DNA of 64,000 bases. Source: Croceimicrobium hydrocarbonivorans (GTDB lineage: Bacteria > Bacteroidota > Bacteroidia > Flavobacteriales > Schleiferiaceae). Made by a program: the position numbers and the translations under genes. Shown here piece after piece: positions 24,712 through 32,362 of this stretch. The notes under the pieces are model-generated. The model did not search any database. It saw only the letters and a program-made list of their open reading frames with translations, and was not told the DNA's origin. Numbering within the stretch: position 1 is the first letter of the stretch; every line of letters begins with the position of its first letter. Where the stretch lies: contig NZ_CP060139.1 in assembly GCF_014524565.1 (NCBI RefSeq), forward strand, positions 1,991,501 to 2,055,500, written 5' to 3'.

Positions 24712-24846
24712 CGATTGATTCTTGAAACCGGTATCAATCAGCCAGAAGCCATTCGTTTGTACGAGAAGAACGGCTATCAGCGGATTCCCAATTATCCGCC
24801 TTATGAAGGTGTGGAAACTAGTTATTGTTTTGAGAAAGTACTCTGA
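24712..24846 (+). pseudogene. Second copy of the GNAT 3' end (direct repeat, copy 2)
   Basis: In frame it reads RLILETGINQPEAIRLYEKNGYQRIP and continues as in the intact GNAT protein, ending Lys-Val-Leu-stop (TGA at 24844-24846) instead of Lys-Ile-Leu-Asn-stop. It has no start codon and a TAG lies three codons upstream of the homologous part. Positions 24763-24837 are identical to 23189-23263, while the preceding 51 nt differ at 8 sites. This looks like the tail of a diverged GNAT allele, left after recombination, rather than a recent tandem copy. Confidence 0.88.
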
Positions 24847-24911
24847 AATTTCCGGATACCTTTTCTAGCCAAGCATCATTGCTTAACTTCCTTGCCAAAT
24901 CAAAGTTTAAA

Positions 24912-25412
24912 ATGAAAGTATTTATCTGTTCGCTATTTCTACTGGCTTTTATGTTGCCCGCTGGGGCGCAAGAGTTTAAAGTACCTAAAGAACCCAAAAT
25001 GGAAAAGGCCGAAGACTATAAGGCCTATGAAGAAGATGTTTTGGCTTGTATCAATTGGCTTAGCAGTCATGGACCGGAGGAAGAAAGCAGCAAGCGAAAA
25101 AAGGCTTCTGCATTTTTGCTGATGTGGCTTACCGGAACCCCGGCAGTTAGCATGGAATTGCATGCTGAGATGATTGAGTATTCTGAGAAGAATCCAGAAC
25201 TATTAATCCTTTTTATGGGAGGATGGGCCAAATATGTTTTAGAAACAGGCGATAAAGATGCCACTGCAGGAAATGTAGCCGGATTGGAAATGGTAATCAA
25301 CTATTACAATCAGTATAAGGATCAGCTGTCTAAGGATCGTAGCCTTAAAAAGCTATCCAAGAAAATGGAAGAGGGCGAGCTCAAGACCTATGTTGAGGAA
25401 AGCTTAAACTAA
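24912..25412 (+). CDS. Unknown secreted alpha-helical protein
   Basis: Not recognised. From the ATG at 24912 the product has 166 residues, with a signal peptide (KVFICSLFLLAFMLPAGAQ) and then a Lys/Glu-rich, mainly helical body: PKMEKAEDYKAYEEDVLACI, HAEMIEYSEKNPELLILFMGGWAKYVL, and a C-terminal SLKKLSKKMEEGELKTYVEES. An upstream in-frame TTG (24879) was not used because it would bury the signal peptide. It lies just after the GNAT repeat and is followed by a bidirectional terminator. Confidence 0.75.
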   Translation: MKVFICSLFLLAFMLPAGAQEFKVPKEPKMEKAEDYKAYEEDVLACINWLSSHGPEEESSKRKKASAFLLMWLTGTPAVSMELHAEMIEYSEKNPELLILFMGGWAKYVLETGDKDATAGNVAGLEMVINYYNQYKDQLSKDRSLKKLSKKMEEGELKTYVEESLN

Positions 25413-25430
25413 GCTTCCAAACTAAAAGCT

Positions 25431-25459
25431 AAAAAGGCCCCAAATTGGGGCCTTTTTTC
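25431..25459. terminator. Bidirectional rho-independent terminator
   Basis: AAAAAGGCCCC and GGGGCCTTTTT form a perfect 11 bp stem around AAATT, with a T run on one side and an A run on the other. It lies between two convergent genes (stop codons at 25412 and 25477) and can serve both. Confidence 0.9.
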
Positions 25460-25476
25460 TTGAGAGAAGTCGTAAA

Positions 25477-26583
25477 TTAAATTCGACTGATTATACCCAG
25501 GTTGAAGCCAATCCAGGCTTTTTGCTGGGCTTCGGGCCCAACGGAACTATTCAACTCCAAAGCGCTGTTCACGCGGGCAAAATGGGCTTCATCAAATTCA
25601 TCCGAGCGATAGTGGTTAAAGCTCAAACCGCCGCTTAGGGACCATACCTCAGTTAAGTGGTATTGATAGTTTAAGCGGGCACTGGTCCAAAAGGCATAGT
25701 TATCCGGACCATCAAAATCATTCCGCAGATGCTGGAAACCAAACTCTAATGCGGTTCCGTGTTTTTCATTCCAGTTATACAGGCTTCCTAAACCCAGACC
25801 CAGGCCCAGAGTGTTTTCTTGATCAAAACTTCCATAGCCCAGGCTCACAAAAGAATAGAGCTTTTCGACCCCCATTTTAAATTGGAGATTGCTGTACAGC
25901 ATTTCGGTGCTGCTCAATTCAAAGGCATAATAACCTTTATTGATGATGTTGATTAAGCCTAAAGAATAACCTTCGGAAGCGGAGTCTACAATATTAACCA
26001 AGCCCAATTGAAAGCCGGTATTTTCTTTGGAACCAAGGCTTCGACTACGATTGATCATTCCAATCTGGAAACCTTCCATATGCTTAGCCAGGTTTAAGAT
26101 GCCAGACATTTGAATGCCTTGGAATTTTTGCAAGTTTAGATTGCTCAAACCGGCAATGGCTATTCCCTGACTTTCGCTGGCCATATTAAAGAGTCCGGCC
26201 ATATTAATGCCTTCCACGCGACCTAAGTTTAGGTTTCCTAAACCGGCAATGACGGCGCCGCTAGAGCCCAAATTTAAATTGAAGAGACCTGCACTCTGAA
26301 AGCCATTCAGGTTGCCCATATTAATATTGCTGAGGCCTGCCATCTGGAAACCTTGCACATCGGCATTGTTGTAATTGAGCAAAGAGCCTAATTCAAAGCC
26401 ATTGAGGCCACCATTTAATCCTACCAGAATATTGAAGGAGAAATTGTGAACCTCAGAAAGGGAATGAATGCCACTGCTACCTAATGGATACACAAAGCTA
26501 ACTTGGGCTTTGGCATCGCTTTGGGCTTGAACCATTCCAGAGAAGGAAAGGCCCAGAATCAGAGCTAAAAACTGCTTTTTCAT
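25477..26583 (-). CDS. LA_2272-type surface repeat protein
   Basis: The 368-residue product has a signal peptide ending near VQAQ. Residues about 53-217 form an array of about ten units, each near 15 residues, built on GxxxAGLxN(L): GFQMAGLSN, GFQSAGLFN, VIAGLGN, GINMAGLFN, GIAIAGLSN, GIQMSGILN, GFQIGMIN, GFQLGLVN and GYSLGLIN. This fits the surface repeat first named from Leptospira LA_2272. The C-terminal 150 residues look like outer-membrane beta strands (FVSLGYGSF, ALEFGFQHL, WSLSGGLSFNHY), ending WIGFNLGIISRI. Its role is unknown. It may fold as a solenoid capped by a barrel. Confidence 0.78.
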   Translation of the reverse strand: MKKQFLALILGLSFSGMVQAQSDAKAQVSFVYPLGSSGIHSLSEVHNFSFNILVGLNGGLNGFELGSLLNYNNADVQGFQMAGLSNINMGNLNGFQSAGLFNLNLGSSGAVIAGLGNLNLGRVEGINMAGLFNMASESQGIAIAGLSNLNLQKFQGIQMSGILNLAKHMEGFQIGMINRSRSLGSKENTGFQLGLVNIVDSASEGYSLGLINIINKGYYAFELSSTEMLYSNLQFKMGVEKLYSFVSLGYGSFDQENTLGLGLGLGSLYNWNEKHGTALEFGFQHLRNDFDGPDNYAFWTSARLNYQYHLTEVWSLSGGLSFNHYRSDEFDEAHFARVNSALELNSSVGPEAQQKAWIGFNLGIISRI

Positions 26584-26610
26584 AAAAAGGGATTTTGAGT
26601 TAGGGGAGCT

Positions 26611-27147
26611 TTAGTTTGTCTGTTGTTTTCTTGAATTTTCTATGATCTCTAGAGCACTTCGAGCTGCATGTTGGTTGGCGGGATGTTCATTAGTAAGTAA
26701 GCGCTTAAGGAGGGGCTCAAAATCCTCAAGGAGGAGATAGCCTGCACTAAATGCTGCGGTGCCTAAAACGCTAGAGGGGTACAGATCGGGTCGATTTAGG
26801 GCCTGGAAAATGGGCCAGGCTAAAGCTTGAAGGTTAAAATCATCGGGCCCCAGGGGCAGGATTACAATCTTTTCGCCGATCTCCGGGTCACGCCTTTTTA
26901 GGGCATGATAGGTGATTAGCTCTTCCATAGCAGCATAGGCTGCCCTTTGCAAATCATCATCCTCTGAATGTAAAAAGGAAACCAGCCAAGGCATAATTTC
27001 GGGTTCATGACTATCAGCTAAAAGCTTCATACCGGCTAGCTGTTTTTCCTTGTCCGAGGACAGTAGTTTTCGAACTGCGCCAGGATAATCGGCCATTATT
27101 TTGAAGGCCTTCAAAGAATCGATGAAGCGCTCGTAATCTGCTTCCAT
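26611..27147 (-). CDS. Unknown cytoplasmic HEAT-repeat-like protein
   Basis: The 178-residue protein has no signal peptide or membrane span. It contains helical pairs of the HEAT/PBS-lyase type: KQLAGMKLLADSHEPEIMPWLVSFL, then DDLQRAAYAAMEELITYHAL, and near the end LLTNEHPANQHAARSALEIIE. Such repeats usually form protein-binding solenoids. It starts 10 nt after the PD40 lipoprotein gene and is likely cotranscribed with it. No specific function can be given. Confidence 0.65.
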   Translation of the reverse strand: MEADYERFIDSLKAFKIMADYPGAVRKLLSSDKEKQLAGMKLLADSHEPEIMPWLVSFLHSEDDDLQRAAYAAMEELITYHALKRRDPEIGEKIVILPLGPDDFNLQALAWPIFQALNRPDLYPSSVLGTAAFSAGYLLLEDFEPLLKRLLTNEHPANQHAARSALEIIENSRKQQTN

Positions 27148-27157
27148 TTTAACGGGA

Positions 27158-28066
27158 TCATATTTGGGCTTCTTTTCGGCCGGTAGTAAAAACCAGATAT
27201 TGCCCGTCCGGACTCAGCCAAGGGCTACCGTCAATTTGATCGCTGTTGATGGTAGGACCTAAATTTTGAGGATCGGTCCAGCTGGTGTCGGATCGGCGAA
27301 AGCTGATATAGAGATCGCTATTGCCAAAACCGTCTTCCGCATCTACTCGAACAAATACGATATACGATTCATCGGCCGCCACAAAGGCATCGGCCTCGCG
27401 CGCTTCGGTATTAATATTTGCGGGAAGGGCAATAGCTTTTCCATACAGACCATCCTTAAAGTCGGCGTAATAGAGGTCGGAAGTGTTTTCGAAATCCGAA
27501 TTGAAATAGAGTCGACCACTATTTGTAGACACCGGGTAAAATTCATTGCCAGCACTGGCCAATTCACCTTTTACAGGCTGAGGTTCCTGCCAGGCATTAT
27601 TCTTCCATTGCACTTGCCAGAGATCGAAATGAAAACCTTCTGCCTTTCCGGGATAATCTTTAAAGGTGCTGTAGAATAAATGCTTACCATCGGGACTCAT
27701 TTGAACATCGGCCATCGGTATTTCCGCTTCGGCAAAGGGAAGCCATTGTGGTGGGTCAAATGCGGTTCCATTCCAAACCTGATAAACGGGAGCGGTAAAA
27801 CCCAGCTTTTGATTGGTGGCACAATAGAAAACGGTATCTCCACCAGGGCTTAGCGTGAAATTGAATTTGTCGATGGCGGTAGAGAGTTCACCGGGCCGCA
27901 GGATTTGGGGGACCGGACCCAAGTCATCCGGTAGCCATGGATAACCATTAGCCGGTGCTTGCGAACCAGTTTCTTGGGGGGCTTCCGGATGACAGGCCCA
28001 GACTGCGGCAGTCAAGCTTATCAGTAGGATTGGAATGCGGAAAGTAGACCAGGGGATGCTATTCAT
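27158..28066 (-). CDS. PD40/WD40-like beta-propeller lipoprotein
   Basis: A 302-residue predicted lipoprotein (ILLISLTAAVWAC, Cys25). The body consists of TolB/PD40-type blades: FTLSPGGDTVFYCATN, VQMSPDGKHLFYST, YPVSTNSGRLYFNSDFENTSDLYYADF, ADESYIVFVRVD with GNSDLYISFR, and SPWLSPDGQYLVFTTGRK. Such propellers act as scaffolds or ligand-binding surfaces at the outer membrane. The last blade ends abruptly at KEAQI, where family members usually continue with a DIYW-like strand, so slight C-terminal truncation is possible. It lies 6 nt downstream of the T9SS cargo gene stop region. Confidence 0.8.
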   Translation of the reverse strand: MNSIPWSTFRIPILLISLTAAVWACHPEAPQETGSQAPANGYPWLPDDLGPVPQILRPGELSTAIDKFNFTLSPGGDTVFYCATNQKLGFTAPVYQVWNGTAFDPPQWLPFAEAEIPMADVQMSPDGKHLFYSTFKDYPGKAEGFHFDLWQVQWKNNAWQEPQPVKGELASAGNEFYPVSTNSGRLYFNSDFENTSDLYYADFKDGLYGKAIALPANINTEAREADAFVAADESYIVFVRVDAEDGFGNSDLYISFRRSDTSWTDPQNLGPTINSDQIDGSPWLSPDGQYLVFTTGRKEAQI

Positions 28067-28072
28067 TTCCGT

Positions 28073-29701
28073 TTATTGAATGAGAATTTTTTTAGTCTGA
28101 GGCTCTCCTTCTTTAGATTCCATACGCAGGATATAAATGCCCGGAGCCAGGCCAGCGCAATTGATTTGAATCTGCTTTTGGTTTCCTTCTAAACTCAGGC
28201 ACTTTTGTCCATCCAAGCGATACAGCTCCACCTTTTGCAGGGGATAGGGTGCCTCAATTTGCAGATATCCCTGAGCAGGTTGCGGATAAACTTGGATTTG
28301 AGGCAATGTGACCTTTTCATTCAAGCCAATCTTATAGGTTTGGCAGTCATAGTTTTGCGCCTGATAAAAGGCTCTTAGGGCATCAGATTTGGACTTCAAT
28401 TTTACCACCGAAGCATAGGGGTTGAGGTCCGTTGAATCATTAGCGTAGCTAATAGCCAAGTTCCAACAAATGGTATCTCCAGGCGGAAAAGAGGGCTTGG
28501 TATAACGTAAAAGACAATCTGTTACAAGCGATTTATTAGGTGAATTGTACCAGTTGTTTTGGTCATTATAAACCCAATTGGTTTGTGGACTAAAAGGAGG
28601 CGAACTTTGGTAACCTTCTCCGTTTAGGGTATCAAAAAGTCCGCTCGGATTATCTAATCGCAAGACTTCACCATTTCGCCAACGTCCCTGAATTAGGTTG
28701 AAATAATGGTTTATATTTTTAGGGTAACAGGTGTTAGTGTCTACTGTAGGAATGTAGTTATTGTAATAAAGGGAGCCATTGGCTTTATAGTCTAAATCGT
28801 AAACTGCAACGGCACCTGGATAGTTTCCAAAAGATCTATATCCAGAATCAGTGGAATCGCGATTATAAGCGTAGATCATGGCTCTACTGGAGTCACTTCC
28901 GATCAGGTCATTCCAATCACCTCCAACGCTTACTGCTTGATAAAAATTCGTACTGAATTGCTCATAGCTTCGGTTACTACGATTGATGATCCGATAATTA
29001 AGGAAGATGGAGTTATTGAGATGGTAAACCTGGGCTTGGTCAAAGGCATAGACCATTAAATGGATTTCTAGGCCCATGCTATTGGTGTCAGAAAAGGCTA
29101 TATCCCGGTTTAAATCTTGGAATATCATATACACGGCCTCATCACCTCGAATCATCGGATAATCACCTAGAGAAGGTTCATAGATACCATTGCTGTCACG
29201 ATCATGGAAAGGAGCTAAATAAAAGGCCTCTCCGCGATTAGTGTCTCCATGGGCAGGCCAATCGCGAATGGTGCTATGCATCAGGTAATTGGCCTCATTA
29301 TAATGCGCATTGTGGTAATCAATGTCTATGCGACTGATTTGCCAAAGCTTTACAAACTGATTGATATAGTTGGGATCATTAAAATCATTACTAATTGGTC
29401 CCGTGTGAAAGTCAGTTTTACTGCCTTGTGGATCGAAGTCGGGGTTGTAGCCTTTTTGCATTGCGATGTATTGCGCATTGTTATAATAGGCACCAATCCA
29501 AAGCAGGCCATTAGTCATAATTCTTTGACCACCTGGGCTTTTAATGGTTAATTTACCTATGCCGTTGTAATCCTGAAATAGCCCGCCATTATCACAAAGG
29601 ACGGCCTCAAAATTATTGGTTCGAAGGGTGGTTGTTCGCTGAGCCATGAGGGTCAAGCTGCTTATAAGGGCCAAGCTGAAACTGAGAATCTTTGTTTTCA
29701 T
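28073..29701 (-). CDS. Secreted protein with T9SS type A sorting domain
   Basis: The 542-residue product has a signal peptide (KILSFSLALISSLTLMAQ) and a C-terminal T9SS type A domain beginning near QIQVYPQPAQGYLQIEAPYP and ending PGIYILRMESKEGEPQTKKILIQ. The central 440 residues carry SNDFNDPNYINQFVKLWQIS, FHDRDSNGIYEPSLGDYPMIRGD and INHYFNLIQGRWRNGEVL. This resembles a family of large Bacteroidota surface proteins of unknown role. The Asp/Asn-rich DRDSNGIYEPSLGD stretch could bind calcium. It should be exported by the Sec system and then carried over the outer membrane by T9SS. Confidence 0.82.
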   Translation of the reverse strand: MKTKILSFSLALISSLTLMAQRTTTLRTNNFEAVLCDNGGLFQDYNGIGKLTIKSPGGQRIMTNGLLWIGAYYNNAQYIAMQKGYNPDFDPQGSKTDFHTGPISNDFNDPNYINQFVKLWQISRIDIDYHNAHYNEANYLMHSTIRDWPAHGDTNRGEAFYLAPFHDRDSNGIYEPSLGDYPMIRGDEAVYMIFQDLNRDIAFSDTNSMGLEIHLMVYAFDQAQVYHLNNSIFLNYRIINRSNRSYEQFSTNFYQAVSVGGDWNDLIGSDSSRAMIYAYNRDSTDSGYRSFGNYPGAVAVYDLDYKANGSLYYNNYIPTVDTNTCYPKNINHYFNLIQGRWRNGEVLRLDNPSGLFDTLNGEGYQSSPPFSPQTNWVYNDQNNWYNSPNKSLVTDCLLRYTKPSFPPGDTICWNLAISYANDSTDLNPYASVVKLKSKSDALRAFYQAQNYDCQTYKIGLNEKVTLPQIQVYPQPAQGYLQIEAPYPLQKVELYRLDGQKCLSLEGNQKQIQINCAGLAPGIYILRMESKEGEPQTKKILIQ

Positions 29702-29710
29702 AAGAAAGAA

Positions 29711-30763
29711 TTAAGAGTGCAGAATGAAGTTTTTAATAAAGGCTTGCAGCGCTCCGTTTTGGCTAAACATCGGTTCATGACCCGCATTAGGGAGGCTGAT
29801 GAATTCTTTTTGATGGTCTACCGTGCCTAAGCTGTCGAACATAGCTTTGCCTTCTTGGGGGGGAATAAGATCATCGTATTGACCCCACAAGAAGAGGGCA
29901 GGAAGCTTAATCTGCTTTAAGTCACTTTGTAAATTTTGACCTTCTAGTTCTGCATTCAGAAGATCATTTACCTTCTCCAAATTGGAGGATAAAAAAGCAG
30001 GGAATGGATTATAGGAGGAGGCGAAGCCTAGTTTCATATAGTCCCGTAGGGAAAGTGCTAAATATTCATCGGGGATAAGGTATTCACCGGGTTGACCTAC
30101 ATATTGATTCCAGATTTTCTTTTGGGCATTATCACTGAGATCTGGCTCCGTATTTAGCCAATCTAGTGCCGCTTGCCAATGGGCTATATTTTCCCCCAAA
30201 TTGATTTGAGCTTCGGCCATTTCCTGAAGGAAAATGCGGCGATATTCCCAAGTGAGATCGAAGTCATAATTCAAGGCACCATCTATTAGAATGAGCTTAT
30301 CGGCCAGGGCCTGATCGCCATATTCCAAGAGATAAGAGCTCGCTAAGAAGCCGCCAAAGCTATGCCCGCAGAGGCTGAGCTCCGCATCGGGATACTGGGC
30401 CTTTAAAACGCCTAAAACGTAATGAAGATCTTTGCGGTATTGTTGGAGATTAATACTCGATTCTTCAAAATTACCTTGGGCATTTCCGCAGCCCCTTTGG
30501 TCGTAATAAGCAATGGCTACAGATTTTTCGAGATTCGTTTTCCATTTAAAAAGATCAGCCTCGGCCAGATCCAAGCTGGTTAGGCCTGGGCCCCCGTTTA
30601 CGAAGAGCATAATTTTATTCGAGGCGGTATTACCGCGAAGCAAAACCGGAATACTAGCCTTATCCACCGTAAGGTGAAAATAGGTTTCGGCGCTAGTACT
30701 GCTTTCAAATTTTTGGCAAGCAAAAAGGCTTCCAATCAAGATTAGAGTGATTAGCTTTTTCAT
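29711..30763 (-). CDS. Alpha/beta hydrolase lipoprotein, proline iminopeptidase-like
   Basis: The 350-residue product is a predicted lipoprotein (LITLILIGSLFAC, Cys16) with an alpha/beta hydrolase fold. It has the oxyanion-hole NGGPG, YYDQRGCGNAQG, nucleophile elbow LCGHSFGGF (Ser135), acid-residue strand FLWGQYDDLIPP and histidine loop LPNAGHEP. NGGPG together with DQRGCG is typical of the S33 proline iminopeptidase branch, so N-terminal proline peptide cleavage is a guess. Lipid anchoring places it in the periplasm or at the outer membrane. The gene overlaps its upstream neighbour by 4 nt (ATGA). Confidence 0.85.
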   Translation of the reverse strand: MKKLITLILIGSLFACQKFESSTSAETYFHLTVDKASIPVLLRGNTASNKIMLFVNGGPGLTSLDLAEADLFKWKTNLEKSVAIAYYDQRGCGNAQGNFEESSINLQQYRKDLHYVLGVLKAQYPDAELSLCGHSFGGFLASSYLLEYGDQALADKLILIDGALNYDFDLTWEYRRIFLQEMAEAQINLGENIAHWQAALDWLNTEPDLSDNAQKKIWNQYVGQPGEYLIPDEYLALSLRDYMKLGFASSYNPFPAFLSSNLEKVNDLLNAELEGQNLQSDLKQIKLPALFLWGQYDDLIPPQEGKAMFDSLGTVDHQKEFISLPNAGHEPMFSQNGALQAFIKNFILHS

Positions 30764-31323
30764 GCTTTGTGCTTCATATTAAGACCGATTTCCAGGAAAA
30801 AATAACCGGTGTAAGAGGGAAAGCCGGTCCAGGCGGCCAGCGTGCTGGGTTTGATATACAGGTTTAAATGATACTCTTCATTTTGATAGATCCGTCTCTG
30901 GTATTTCACAAAGAGGCCACTGCGCAAGGCTCCGTAGGATGGATGATGTTGTTCAACAATGCCATTGTGCAAAATGCGCCAAGAGTTTGGGATGAAGGAT
31001 CGCTGATAACCTCCGATTAGGCCCCATTCCCAGGCATGTCTTTTTTTACTGCGCTGATAAGCCAATTCTGCATCCACAAAGAAGCTGCTTTGATAATTAG
31101 CATGGTAGAAAAAGCCGAGGCTTGGACTTAAGCTTATACTTCGCTGGCGCTGCGAATCTTTGCTCGAATTCCAATCTTTAAGCGAATAATGCAAGCTTCC
31201 TTTAAGCCCGGGATGACTAATAAATTCGCCATAGTAGGCTAGGGAATAGCCATCGGCATTGAGCCATTGCGACTTAGCACCTAGTGCCAATAGCAATAGA
31301 AACAGAGTGGTAGGGATCTTCAT
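30760..31323 (-). CDS. Unknown exported barrel-like protein
   Basis: Not recognised. The 187 residues begin with a signal peptide (KIPTTLFLLLLALGAKSQ). Beta-rich segments with many aromatics follow: YSLAYYGEFISHPGLKGSLHYSL, SISLSPSLGFFYH, SSFFVDAELAYQR, YHLNLYIKPSTLA and GYFFLEIGLNM. An outer-membrane beta-barrel fits this pattern. It is translationally coupled to the alpha/beta hydrolase gene by a 4 nt overlap, so the two products probably act together in the envelope. Confidence 0.68.
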   Translation of the reverse strand: MKIPTTLFLLLLALGAKSQWLNADGYSLAYYGEFISHPGLKGSLHYSLKDWNSSKDSQRQRSISLSPSLGFFYHANYQSSFFVDAELAYQRSKKRHAWEWGLIGGYQRSFIPNSWRILHNGIVEQHHPSYGALRSGLFVKYQRRIYQNEEYHLNLYIKPSTLAAWTGFPSYTGYFFLEIGLNMKHKA

Positions 31324-31390
31324 TTAGAAACAAAAGAAGCCGGATGGACGAAAGGAAAATTGTAAAAAATCGACAGTTTAGCTTTTGGCC

Positions 31391-32182
31391 CTACACGAAT
31401 AATTGGGCTTGTAAATCGCTAAGTTCACTGCGGAAGCGCATCGGGTTTAAACCCGTAAAACTTTGCACCTCATGAATAAAATGGGCTTGATCGAAATAGC
31501 CAAAATCATAAGCAATGGCGGTGAGGGAGCTTTGATGATCAGCCTTGGTGCGAACTAGAGCCATAAGCACTCGTTGCAGCCTGAGATATTGCTTGGGACT
31601 TAAGCCGAAATGTTTCTTAAAATGACGTTCTAAGCTTTTGAGGGAAAGCCCAGACCAATTCATTAAACCTTGCACCGTTGCCTGGCCTTGCTGTGCAGAA
31701 ATATAAGCCGCTATAGGGGATGCAAAAGGTTTTTCGGATGTCTGTTTCTTAAGCTTAAAGAGGAAGTATTGGCTTAAGATTTGAACCCGACTCTCGAAAT
31801 CAGCGGCTTCAAATAATTGTTCTTCAATTGCACGAATCTCCGGACCGAATACCTCTTCGGGTGCAAAGCTGCCATTTAGAAGTTCCTGACTTGCGCAATT
31901 AATGAAGGGCTTTAAGCCATAGGGTTTAAAACGCACCGCTACTAAGGGACTGCGTTCTACCGCTACCATCTGACTTTGGGTTTTTAAGCCACTTAAATGA
32001 CTGAGATAGCGCTGCCCATTGCGAATAAATGGATTTTCCGAAAAAATGAGTTCTACGGTATTATCCGGGAAAATCATTAATTGTTTGCTCTCACTCCGGT
32101 CCATATAATTTTCGGACCAGAAACAATCAATGTATTCTGCCAGTAAGCCTTCTGCTTTATATTCCCGGAAATGCCACGTCAT
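31391..32182 (-). CDS. AraC-family transcriptional regulator with DUF6597-like sensor domain
   Basis: The 263-residue protein ends in two AraC-type helix-turn-helix motifs: GLMNWSGLSLKSLERHFKKHFGLSPKQYLRL and IAYDFGYFDQAHFIHEVQSFTGLNP, the second nearly canonical. Its first 140 residues (YIDCFWSEN, IMFPDNTVELIFSEN and AVRFKPYGLKPF) match the DUF6597 N-terminal domain often found in this type. It probably controls nearby genes; the downstream barrel-hydrolase pair on the same strand is the obvious candidate (inference). Its 180 nt upstream region contains overlapping inverted repeats. Confidence 0.88.
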   Translation of the reverse strand: MTWHFREYKAEGLLAEYIDCFWSENYMDRSESKQLMIFPDNTVELIFSENPFIRNGQRYLSHLSGLKTQSQMVAVERSPLVAVRFKPYGLKPFINCASQELLNGSFAPEEVFGPEIRAIEEQLFEAADFESRVQILSQYFLFKLKKQTSEKPFASPIAAYISAQQGQATVQGLMNWSGLSLKSLERHFKKHFGLSPKQYLRLQRVLMALVRTKADHQSSLTAIAYDFGYFDQAHFIHEVQSFTGLNPMRFRSELSDLQAQLFV

Positions 32183-32274
32183 ACAATAGGGGCTGTGGTA
32201 AAGGGAAAATCGGTTATCCTCGAATGAGGGTCCTCAAAAATACAATTTTCCCTGAGCTTAAACATTCATCTTAA

Positions 32275-32326
32275 AAATCGGGAGAGCCGAACCTCTCTTC
32301 GTGTGCATCCGAGGATTAAGAGAGGT
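32275..32326 (-). terminator. Possible terminator or attenuator between the T9SS operon and the AraC gene
   Basis: Two hairpins overlap here. ACCTCTCTT (32291-32299) and AAGAGAGGT (32318-32326) form a 9 bp stem with an 18 nt loop. The minus strand also offers GAGAG-GTTCGG-CTCTC followed by CCGATTTTT, a weak 5 bp intrinsic terminator using one of the same arms. It may simply end the 33208-32363 transcript, or it may be a switch in the AraC leader. Confidence 0.35.
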
Positions 32327-32362
32327 CCGGGTCCCATAGCCAAAGTCATGCTCTGCTGAAAA

